DNA of 64,000 bases from NCBI GenBank assembly GCA_903871875.1, contig CAIQIR010000079.1, positions 1 through 64,000 of the forward strand, in the 5' to 3' direction. How positions within the stretch are numbered: the stretch's first letter is position 1; each line of letters opens with the position of its first letter. The notes beneath the pieces are model-generated. The model had not been told where the DNA came from and searched no databases. It worked only from the letters and a program-made list of their open reading frames with translations. Of the stretch, positions 19,452 through 26,929 are shown one piece after another. A program made the translations under genes and the position numbers. This DNA comes from an uncultured Schlesneria sp. Its GTDB lineage: Bacteria > Planctomycetota > Planctomycetia > Planctomycetales > Planctomycetaceae.

Positions 19452-20216
19452 TCAAGCACCCCCGGCGGTGGCTCCCAGAAATCGACCGCCGTCCACTCGA
19501 AACACTTCTCCCGTCACGAAGTCGGTCCCTTCGAGCAGGTACAACACCGCTCGATTGACGTCGTCGGCGGACCCGATGCGATTGAGGGCCGACGACGCTT
19601 TGATCTCTTCCAACTGGACAGGGGTGACGTTGGGGGGCGGTTCGACGGTCCCAGGGGCGATGGCATTCACCGTGATGGTCGGAGCCAGCTCGACGGCCAG
19701 AGCCTTTGTCAGTGTGACCAGTCCGCCCTTGGCCACCAGATAAGGCAGATAGCCGCGATACGGGCGATCGACGGCCCAATCCGTGAAATGGATGATCTTG
19801 CCCTGCAGGCCGTTCTCGCTGGGTTGTCGACGCATGGCCCGCGCCGCCGCGACCGCGGTGAAATAAGGTGCGGTCAGGTTGGCGGCCAGCATTTTGTGAT
19901 AGTCATCCGGTTGCAAAGATTCCCAGGGAGTCTGCGTGTAAACGCTCGTCAGGTTAATCAAGACATCCAGCGATCCGAAATTGTGGACCGTCTCGTCAAT
20001 CAAAGACGTTGCATCTTCCGGGTGAAGCAAATCTGCCGGAAACGCTTCGGCGTGAACTCCGGCGTTTTTGCATTCTTCAACCGCACGCTCGATGATTTCA
20101 CGGCTGCTGTGATAACTGAACGCCAGATTCGCGCCACGACCCGCCAGCAAAAGCGCCAGCTTGACCCCCAGGCGGCGTCCGCCTGTGATCAAGACCGTCT
20201 TACCTTCCAGATTCAT
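19452..20216 (-). CDS. SDR family oxidoreductase, pteridine-reductase-like
   Basis: 254 residues. Classical short-chain dehydrogenase: GKTVLITGGRRLGVKLALLL (TGGxxxG cofactor site), DVLINLTSVY, and a YLVAK catalytic Tyr-Lys pair followed by GGLVTLTKALAVELAP. The segment HFTDWAVDRPYRGYLPYLVA resembles the FolM/PTR1 pteridine reductases more than FabG, so reduction of dihydropterin or dihydrofolate is possible; this is inference. It ends near the gpsA stop (convergent) and lies 42 nt downstream of the DUF6807 gene on the same strand, so the two may be co-transcribed. Confidence 0.9.
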   Translation of the reverse strand: MNLEGKTVLITGGRRLGVKLALLLAGRGANLAFSYHSSREIIERAVEECKNAGVHAEAFPADLLHPEDATSLIDETVHNFGSLDVLINLTSVYTQTPWESLQPDDYHKMLAANLTAPYFTAVAAARAMRRQPSENGLQGKIIHFTDWAVDRPYRGYLPYLVAKGGLVTLTKALAVELAPTITVNAIAPGTVEPPPNVTPVQLEEIKASSALNRIGSADDVNRAVLYLLEGTDFVTGEVFRVDGGRFLGATAGGA

Positions 20217-20258
20217 GAGAGGGCCTTTCGGATTGGAAACCGGCCCGTCATTCGTTTG

Positions 20259-21311
20259 TCACTTGGTCGCTTGCAGAAACTCGTCGTAGGTCGCGGCCAA
20301 TTTGTTGTCCGCGGCCGAACCATCGTGAATGTAAAGCCCGTACCGAATTCGTAGCGACGGCGTGGCGTCATCGAGAATCACGGGCTTGGCTTTTTCCTTA
20401 TCGTTCTGATAGGCCCCTTCACCGAACGGGCTGACCGAGAACAAACCGTAATCACGAACATGGTATCGCGACGGGCGGAAGTTGCCCGGATGATCCATGA
20501 GGGTCACGCCATAGGTCTTTCCGTTGACCGGTCCCGAATAGTCGACCCACTTCGCCGGTTGCCCCCAGCAGACCTGCGTCGTCTTTTGACCTTCGGAATT
20601 GATCACGCTGCCGCCTTCTTTTTCACGCATCGATTGGGCAATGCGAATGCCCAGCAATCCTTCCTTCGTGTCATCGAATCGGACCAGCTGGTTCTTCGGC
20701 GTCGACAGCGTCGTATCGTAGGTGATCAGGCGATCGGGATAGATCGAAATCGTCGTCTGTTCAATCAAGACGGGCGTGGTTTCATCTTTCAGCCACTCGT
20801 TACGCAATTGAATTTTGGCGGGGTTTCCCGATGTCGACGTAATTTCACGCGTGGCGATCTTACCGCGTTCGACCCAGAACTTGATGTCGTTCACTTCATC
20901 CACCGACAACCAGATCCCTTTGTGATGGGGATGGTCTTTTTCGTTGGGGTCGATCGGGCGAGTCAGCAGGGCACCGTCCGCCGCGACAACCGGCCAGAAA
21001 TAGGGCTTTCTCAACGCCCCCCCCTGATGAAAGACCGTGAATGCTTTCCCCTGAATCTTGACGACCAGACCGTCAGGCTGAGACTCGATCGTGACCGGTT
21101 GATCCGCAACAACGGGTGCGGGAGCTGCCTGAGGCGATTGCAATCCGACAATGGTCGTCATCATCGAGGCCTGCGCACTGGATTGGCACGCCACAAATTG
21201 TCGGCGACACCGGGGTTTCACCGTCCGGCAACCGCGAGCATCGCAAGACTGATCACTGGCGATGATCACGAGCAAACAAATGACGACGCAACGAACCCCG
21301 AATCGAATCAT
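20259..21311 (-). CDS. Secreted DUF6807 (PmoA-like) family protein
   Basis: About 350 residues. Signal peptide at the N-terminus (MIRFGVRCVVICLLVIIAS). The body is beta-rich and carries the family hallmark EKDHPHHKGIWLS near the middle, with FWVERGKIATREI, DHPGNFRPSRYHVRDYGLF and the PFGEGAYQND segment after it. The family is common in planctomycetes; its activity is not established, although some databases call it PmoA by historical annotation. The ATG at 21311 has GGAG 9 nt upstream and starts the signal peptide; the frame reaches 21389. The SDR gene follows after 42 nt. Confidence 0.88.
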   Translation of the reverse strand: MIRFGVRCVVICLLVIIASDQSCDARGCRTVKPRCRRQFVACQSSAQASMMTTIVGLQSPQAAPAPVVADQPVTIESQPDGLVVKIQGKAFTVFHQGGALRKPYFWPVVAADGALLTRPIDPNEKDHPHHKGIWLSVDEVNDIKFWVERGKIATREITSTSGNPAKIQLRNEWLKDETTPVLIEQTTISIYPDRLITYDTTLSTPKNQLVRFDDTKEGLLGIRIAQSMREKEGGSVINSEGQKTTQVCWGQPAKWVDYSGPVNGKTYGVTLMDHPGNFRPSRYHVRDYGLFSVSPFGEGAYQNDKEKAKPVILDDATPSLRIRYGLYIHDGSAADNKLAATYDEFLQATK

Positions 21312-21638
21312 GGTGGGCAGCTCCGTAGTTAGGCAGGCGTTTTCGGCGGGCAAGTCCAGGGTGACACGCGACTGTTTTGACTTAACCAAAAATGGGCCGT
21401 GCCACGACTTGATCGCCTAGGATCAGGCAGTGCTCTTCTCTTCTCTCTTCGATTACGAGCGAGAACAGCGCTGCTGTCTTCGTAGACGACAATGCAGTCG
21501 CACAATCCCAAATTCAGCGGTGACAAAGCACGAGGCCGGTATGATAGCCACGAAAGTTTCCGTTCGTCGACCCACCGGCCTTCATGACTTGATCGCGACG
21601 GCCCAAGGGCCTGATCAACTGACTGAACTGGCCGACCG
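21312..21638. other. Intergenic region
   Basis: 327 nt between two minus-strand genes. It should hold the promoter of the DUF6807 gene. A short GGCCC-AA-GGGCC inverted repeat lies near 21600. Nothing else recognisable. Confidence 0.35.
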
Positions 21639-23591
21639 CTATTCCACCATCAAAATCGGTTCGACATCGCCATTGGAATCGAACGTGGCAATCACCGTTT
21701 CGTTGCGGGTGTGGTGGCCCAGACAGGCTCGGGCGTTCCCCGTTTTCTTCAGGCCGCGCGAGATCAACAGCTGATAAGCCCCCAGTTTCAGGCGATATCC
21801 CACGGCCACGTCGGGGCCGACGACCTTGCCCTCTTCGGTGACCGTCAGCATACGCCAGGTGGCCTCAACCCGCGTTCGCTCGGGATGCCAGACAAATACC
21901 AGCGGAGCAAACAACCCTTCGCCTTCAGCGACCTGCTTCAGGACGATGTCCTGGCCTTCCATCGACAGCTGATGTGGCGTGCTGTTCACGCGATCCTGAG
22001 TAATGCCCAGCGGGAACATGCGCGACTTCAGGCGTTTTCCGGTAATGCGGCCTTCTCGCGTGGTGCCGTCACAAGTGCCGACCAGTCCTTCGCACAGAGT
22101 CAGACGCGATTCATATTCGATCCGCTGTTTCGTCGGGGCAGACGACTTTTTCGCACCAGGGTTCGCCCGGCCGGCGTCTGCTTTCGAAACGTTCGACGAT
22201 TCGGCGGGCGAAACTCCGCTGATCGAGTCGGCGACGATCAGAAAACGTTCTTTGCGAGACAGCATCACCAGTCGCTCGACCCGCAATTTGCCCGGGCCGG
22301 CCATTTGCAGTTCGATATAGTCGGCATCGGGATCAGACTGCCAGCACACGCATGACCATTCGTCGGCCAGTTCGACGACGGCATCACCCAGCTTCAACTT
22401 TAGACCCCAGTCGCCGTGAATCAGCGACCGTCCCAAGGCGGTCACATCCAGCTGCGGCAGCGGTTGATGATGAGTGATCGCCACGCTGTCGGCCTCGACG
22501 CTCCAGTCGCTGCGTAGCAGAGCGAATTTGGCCCAGTCGGATTGATTGGATGGCATGGTCGAAATCATCGGGCGGCTGCGACGCGGCGGCTTGCCAGCCA
22601 CTGCCCGCTGAACCGCTTGCAAATAATCGCTCGTGGAGCCCACCAGACCCAGATCCAGGATTTCCACGGCCGCCAACAGCACAGGCAACGAGTCCAGCCG
22701 CAAGCCGTTCGTCAAAGCGGCACGTCCGTCGGGACGGCACAGCAGGACTGCACGATCGATGACGTTGGTGAACAATTGACGTTGTTCGGCGTTCCACATT
22801 CCGCTTTGATAGCGATCCATCATCAGGGTTGAACGGACAAACGGAGCCAGCCACAGCGGTAGCCGGGGCAAAATGTCGGCATGCGGCGTTCCGTCGGTGT
22901 CGGTATTGTCGACCAGTTCTTTCGCCAGCACTTTGCGACCGGATTTGACCAGATTCGAGGCGTTCGCAATGTCATGGAACACCAGTCCCCCGACGAACGG
23001 GATCTCGCCGTGTTCCACCAATACGACATCTTTGGGCACCGTGGGATCTTCATGGATCACGGTCGGCCACATCAGCAGTTCGGTCAAGGTCGGCCGCCAG
23101 AGCTTGAAGAACTGATCCACCGACAGCCGGTGTCCCGAATGCGCCAGCAACTCGAGCGACGCCAGCAGTGCAAACGCACGCGGTTCGGCCGAGCCGACGG
23201 CTGCCGTCAGTTCAGTGACCAGTTGACCGACGCGCTGCGACCAGTTGACGGCCGGTTTGTTGACGGGACGGTGTGCCGCCGAGCCGTTCTTCTTGGAGTT
23301 TGACTCGCGGGTTTGCTGGATGACGCGCACCAGTCCCGCTTCTTCGGAATAGGCCTGTTGCGACCAAAGAACCCGTTCGGCGCAGGCGGCGCCGGTCGTC
23401 GAACCGGTGTCACGCGCCCGGCGATGGGCCTGCCAGGCTTTCGTAAACGCCGCGACGTTTCCACTCGTTGCGGCCGCCCGCACGGCTGCATCGGCAGAAC
23501 GATCCCAGGTCAACGCCTGCAGGAATTCCGAGTTGCTCAGCCCGGGGAAATCGGTGATCTGCGCGGCAAACGAAAGAGAATGCATCGACAT
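21639..23591 (-). CDS. Large protein of unknown function, heparinase-like C-terminal half possible
   Basis: 650 residues without a clear signal peptide. The N-terminal half (about 1-330) is helical (e.g. SEPRAFALLASLELLAHSGH, LFTNVIDRAVLLCRPDGRA) and the C-terminal half is beta-rich (WAKFALLRSDWSVEADSVAI, SLIHGDWGLKLKLGDAVVEL). A helical toroid followed by a beta-sandwich is seen in heparinase II/III-like lyases, but no catalytic residues could be placed, so this is only a structural guess. Two in-frame ATGs open the gene (23591, 23585); neither has a good ribosome site. It stands alone on the minus strand. Confidence 0.75.
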   Translation of the reverse strand: MSMHSLSFAAQITDFPGLSNSEFLQALTWDRSADAAVRAAATSGNVAAFTKAWQAHRRARDTGSTTGAACAERVLWSQQAYSEEAGLVRVIQQTRESNSKKNGSAAHRPVNKPAVNWSQRVGQLVTELTAAVGSAEPRAFALLASLELLAHSGHRLSVDQFFKLWRPTLTELLMWPTVIHEDPTVPKDVVLVEHGEIPFVGGLVFHDIANASNLVKSGRKVLAKELVDNTDTDGTPHADILPRLPLWLAPFVRSTLMMDRYQSGMWNAEQRQLFTNVIDRAVLLCRPDGRAALTNGLRLDSLPVLLAAVEILDLGLVGSTSDYLQAVQRAVAGKPPRRSRPMISTMPSNQSDWAKFALLRSDWSVEADSVAITHHQPLPQLDVTALGRSLIHGDWGLKLKLGDAVVELADEWSCVCWQSDPDADYIELQMAGPGKLRVERLVMLSRKERFLIVADSISGVSPAESSNVSKADAGRANPGAKKSSAPTKQRIEYESRLTLCEGLVGTCDGTTREGRITGKRLKSRMFPLGITQDRVNSTPHQLSMEGQDIVLKQVAEGEGLFAPLVFVWHPERTRVEATWRMLTVTEEGKVVGPDVAVGYRLKLGAYQLLISRGLKKTGNARACLGHHTRNETVIATFDSNGDVEPILMVE

Positions 23592-24243
23592 AGTGAACCG
23601 TTTTTTGGTAGAGGCGAAAGGCGACTGGTCGATCGCGTGGAATCGGCTGCGCGAGTCGACAATGTCGTCTCACGCAGCGCTGAAGAAGAGTAACCGAACC
23701 ATGTCCAATTGCAACGCGACCGGAAGTCCCGTGGCGAAAAAGTCCGTCGAAATCACGACGTCACGCGAGCGACTGCGGAAGAGAGCTACGGAAGGTGAAT
23801 TGCTGATCAACGGCGCCGGGAAACCGCCGCGGGACAGACTCCATTGGTGATGGCGCTCGTCTGCTGCAGAAGTGAGGGAAACCACGAGCGGGTTCGATGA
23901 GTCGGTCGCCGCGGACAAACCCGCTTCGCTGGCGAGTTCGCCGTCGGAAAGTGATCCATCGCAGCAACAGGGCAAAATGCCCGGGCGAGAATCCCGCTCG
24001 GAGCGGTTAACGTTGAATTATTCCAAAATTCAGGAATTGGACCGCTTTTCCCGTCCCGCTGCGGACATCATCGATCCCTCTTCCAATCCGACTCCCGTCC
24101 GCAGCGGTCAAATCCCCTTGTTTCGTGGAAGTTCGGTCAACTTGCGGAATCTAATCCATGTCTGACGCGTTTAACTTCTTTTCTTCATTGCGCTTATCGG
24201 TCCACTCAACTTCTTTCAAAAATGAAATACTCGATTAACGTGC

Positions 24244-24271
24244 TTGAATCATCTTTGTGGCACCGTATGAT
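24244..24271 (+). promoter_or_regulatory. Predicted sigma70 promoter upstream of type III PKS
   Basis: TTGAAT (24244-24249), 16-nt spacer, TATGAT (24266-24271). The -10 box is one base off consensus. A transcript from here would meet the terminator at 24382-24426 before the coding sequence at 24539. Confidence 0.5.
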
Positions 24272-24381
24272 GGAACCCGATGTTGAGGCCGCTTGGGCCG
24301 TTGGCATTGCGTTAAAGTTGGTTGTCAGATGACTTAATAAAAAGTGGTTCGAACAGATCGAAGCACTGGTTAGTAGGTATG

Positions 24382-24426
24382 CTGGCGTAATCGAACTTTC
24401 CCACGTTCGATCACGCCAGTTTTTTT
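24382..24426 (+). terminator. Strong intrinsic terminator in the leader of the type III PKS gene
   Basis: Arms CTGGCGT-A-ATCGAAC (24382-24396) and GTTCGAT-C-ACGCCAG (24405-24419): a 15-bp stem with one A-C mismatch, 8-nt loop, then seven T (24420-24426). It points toward the gene that starts 113 nt further on. An upstream GTTCGA (24347-24352) can pair with TCGAAC in the 5' arm, which would break the hairpin; this suggests attenuation but is not proof. Confidence 0.88.
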
Positions 24427-24538
24427 GTGTCGCTCAAGCGGACATGATTGACGTTAGTTCTTTCGAGTACGGATTGCTCCGAGACACTTACACGAAAGCG
24501 AATCGGCTGACTGCCGATCCCGAGATAGGCCCTCAAAG

Positions 24539-25651
24539 ATGACGATATTGATCACAGGTTTGGGAACGGCAGTTCCAGCGGGCAGCCTTACGCAGGATTT
24601 GGCCTATCAGGCCACCCAGCAGTTGTGCTGTGACTCCGACGAACACCGCCGTGTGATGGAATTGATCTATCAAGGGGCTGGCGTCAATCAGCGGGGCACC
24701 GTGCTGCTCGAAGAACCGAATGGATTGCCAAAACTCTCGGACGGCTTTTTCTGGCCCAGAACCGACGAGGATGATCGTGGTCCCACGACCCAAGCCCGAA
24801 TGGAAAAGTACGAAGAACATTCGCTGACGCTGGCCATGGAGTCCTGCCAGGCGGCGTTGGCTCATGCTGACCAGGATGTGTCCGAAATCACGCACCTGGT
24901 CACGGTGTCTTGCAGTGGCTTTTATGCCCCCGGTTTCGATATCGGTTTGATTCAGGAACTGGGCCTCTCACCCGAAACCACACGCACGCACGTCGGATTT
25001 ATGGGCTGTCACGGCTCGTTTAACGCCCTGCGGGTTGCGAAATCGTATGTCGAAGCGGATCCCAAGGCGGTCGTGCTGGTCTGTTCCGTGGAACTTTGCA
25101 GCCTGCATCATCATTACGGCTGGCAGACCGACAAGGTGATCGCGAATGCCTTGTTTGCGGATGGTTCGGCGGCTGTCGTCTGCCGTGCGGCGCCGGAAGG
25201 TCAGGCTCCGCTGCAGTCGAAATACAAGTTGATCCGCAACGGCACCTATTTGATGCCGGACACCAAGGGCGCCATGAGCTGGCGAATTGGCGATCACGGA
25301 TTTGAAATGACGTTGTCGCAGAAGGTGCCCTCGCTGATCGAAAAGAACCTGGGGCCCTGGATGACCGGCTTCCTCGCCAAAGAGGGGCTGACCATCGAGG
25401 ATATTCAGGGCTGGGCCATCCATCCCGGCGGTCCGCGAATTCTGGACTCGTGCCTCACGTCCCTGTCACTCTCGAGCGACGACGTGGCTCCGGCTCGTGA
25501 AATCCTGGCGAAATATGGCAACATGTCGTCGGCCACGGTGCTGTTCCTGCTGAACCGCATTCAAGAAGAACCACGACGCGGTCCTGTGGTGGCCCTGGGC
25601 TTCGGTCCTGGACTGACCATCGAAGCGATGTTGCTGAATTCGGACGTCTGA
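24539..25651 (+). CDS. Type III polyketide synthase (chalcone/stilbene synthase family)
   Basis: 370 residues, the normal length. Condenses an acyl-CoA starter with malonyl-CoA units; cytoplasmic homodimer in known cases. The catalytic triad is visible: Cys157 in GFMGCHGSFNAL, His295 in WAIHPGGPRI and Asn328 in KYGNMSSATVLF. The end carries ALGFGPGLTIEAMLL, the family GxGPG motif. Starter and chain length cannot be read from sequence. Unlike many bacterial type III PKS loci there is no methyltransferase or FAD monooxygenase gene next to it. The leader holds a strong terminator, so expression is probably controlled after initiation. Confidence 0.93.
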   Translation: MTILITGLGTAVPAGSLTQDLAYQATQQLCCDSDEHRRVMELIYQGAGVNQRGTVLLEEPNGLPKLSDGFFWPRTDEDDRGPTTQARMEKYEEHSLTLAMESCQAALAHADQDVSEITHLVTVSCSGFYAPGFDIGLIQELGLSPETTRTHVGFMGCHGSFNALRVAKSYVEADPKAVVLVCSVELCSLHHHYGWQTDKVIANALFADGSAAVVCRAAPEGQAPLQSKYKLIRNGTYLMPDTKGAMSWRIGDHGFEMTLSQKVPSLIEKNLGPWMTGFLAKEGLTIEDIQGWAIHPGGPRILDSCLTSLSLSSDDVAPAREILAKYGNMSSATVLFLLNRIQEEPRRGPVVALGFGPGLTIEAMLLNSDV

Positions 25652-26103
25652 AAGACGGCCGCAATCGGATGTCGCGGGGAATCAGTCATTCCGTCCGCGG
25701 AGAACACATCCCCAGAGAAGGCCAGGCAGCGCTGAAATCGGGCCACCGACCCTTGGACGGGTCGATTGGCCTCGGCGAGCGCCAGCCAATGTCGACGCAA
25801 AGCGGTACCCATGCGGTGCGTCTGGACGTCTGAGTTCTCGCGTGACGATTCGGTCACGGATTTGTCGCCCTGCCAAAAAGTGCCGCCGAGTTCCGTCGGT
25901 TTCCTCCGGCCAATCAATCTCGATTTGGTCGTGGAATCGGGGTGGGCGTTGTCATTTGCCGTGCAAAAATCTATTGTCGCGGAAGACCCCGCTATCATGC
26001 CGGGTATTCTGGTATTCAGTCAGGGTGGTGCCGGTGATGTTTTGAGAACCTGGCCCCGCCCGCCTGGCCGGCCTCCGGCACGGGCCCTGTGAAAGGTCAA
26101 TCC
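25652..26103. other. Intergenic region
   Basis: 452 nt between the type III PKS and msrA. Overlapping short frames on both strands look like chance; no hairpin with a T-run was seen. It should hold the msrA promoter. Confidence 0.35.
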
Positions 26104-26835
26104 ATGAAGATGACAATGCCTGCCTGCAAGACAGTTCTGTGGACGCGACGAGCATTCAGTTGGTGTTCGATGACAGGCTTGTTGATCATCACGACAGCCA
26201 TCTTAGGGGAAGGACAGCGAGTCATGGCCGATCCAGCAAAGGGTTCGACAAAAGAAACAAAAGACGCTGACAAAGCATCCACGACTGATGCCGGAACGAT
26301 GGCCGAGGCCACGTTCGGTTCAGGCTGCTTTTGGTGTACCGAAGCCGTCTTTCAACAATTGAAAGGCGTCAAATCGGTGGTCTCTGGGTACTGCGGCGGC
26401 CACACGAAAAATCCGACCTATAAAGACGTCTGCTCCGGACGAACCGGCCACGCGGAAGTGATTCGTGTGACCTACGATCCCAAAGTGGTCACCTACCCGG
26501 AACTGCTTGAGGTCTTTTGGAAAACTCACGATCCCACGACGCTCAATCAACAAGGGGCCGACCACGGCACCCAGTATCGATCCGTGATCTTCTATCACAA
26601 CGAAGAACAGCATCAGCTGGCCAAAGAATACCTGAAGAAGCTGGACGAATCAGGTGCTTTCAAACGCAAGATCGTGACGGAAATCTCGCCACTGAAAGAG
26701 TTCTATCCGGGCGAGGACTACCATCAGAACTATTACCGCGAACATCCCGAAAACGCCTATTGCACGACCGTCATCAAACATAAAGTCGACAAGTTCCGGT
26801 CGGTCTTCAAAGACAAACTGAACGACGCCCCCTGA
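26104..26835 (+). CDS. msrA: Peptide-methionine (S)-S-oxide reductase, exported
   Basis: About 243 residues. Reduces the S form of methionine sulfoxide in proteins. Core motifs: FGSGCFWCTEAVFQQLKGV with the catalytic Cys in GCFWC, GYCGGHTKNPTYKDVC, THDPTTLNQQGADHGTQYRS and HQNYYREHPENAYC. The first 60 or so residues are a hydrophobic signal segment (SMTGLLIITTAILGEGQRVM) and a Lys/Asp/Thr linker, so the enzyme probably acts outside the cytoplasm. AAAGG lies about 7 nt before the ATG at 26104; a GTG at 26089 is possible. No msrB was seen in the window. Confidence 0.95.
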   Translation: MKMTMPACKTVLWTRRAFSWCSMTGLLIITTAILGEGQRVMADPAKGSTKETKDADKASTTDAGTMAEATFGSGCFWCTEAVFQQLKGVKSVVSGYCGGHTKNPTYKDVCSGRTGHAEVIRVTYDPKVVTYPELLEVFWKTHDPTTLNQQGADHGTQYRSVIFYHNEEQHQLAKEYLKKLDESGAFKRKIVTEISPLKEFYPGEDYHQNYYREHPENAYCTTVIKHKVDKFRSVFKDKLNDAP

Positions 26836-26929
26836 ACGCCTGTGGGGAACGGCCGGGGATCGAATTCGCGTGCTGTCGCCCGCATCGTCGGCCGGGTATA
26901 CTCGACCCGGCTGATGAGGAGACGCGTGA

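Larger units (their letters stand above)
23592..24538. other. Long intergenic region with leader of the type III PKS gene
   Basis: 947 nt. The right part holds a predicted promoter (24244-24271) and a strong terminator (24382-24426), so an RNA of about 150 nt probably starts near 24278. The left part has one short plus-strand frame, 23701-23850 (49 residues, basic, MSNCNATGSPVAKKSVEITT), with a weak ribosome site; I do not call it a gene. Other frames here look like chance. Confidence 0.5.

Noticed and set aside
23872-24165. Plus-strand frame of 97 codons before the type III PKS leader
   Set aside because: Low-complexity Ser/Pro composition, no ribosome site, no recognisable motif.
24360-24420. 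tRNA-like GTTCGAT segment
   Set aside because: No acceptor, D or anticodon stem fits; it is part of the terminator hairpin.
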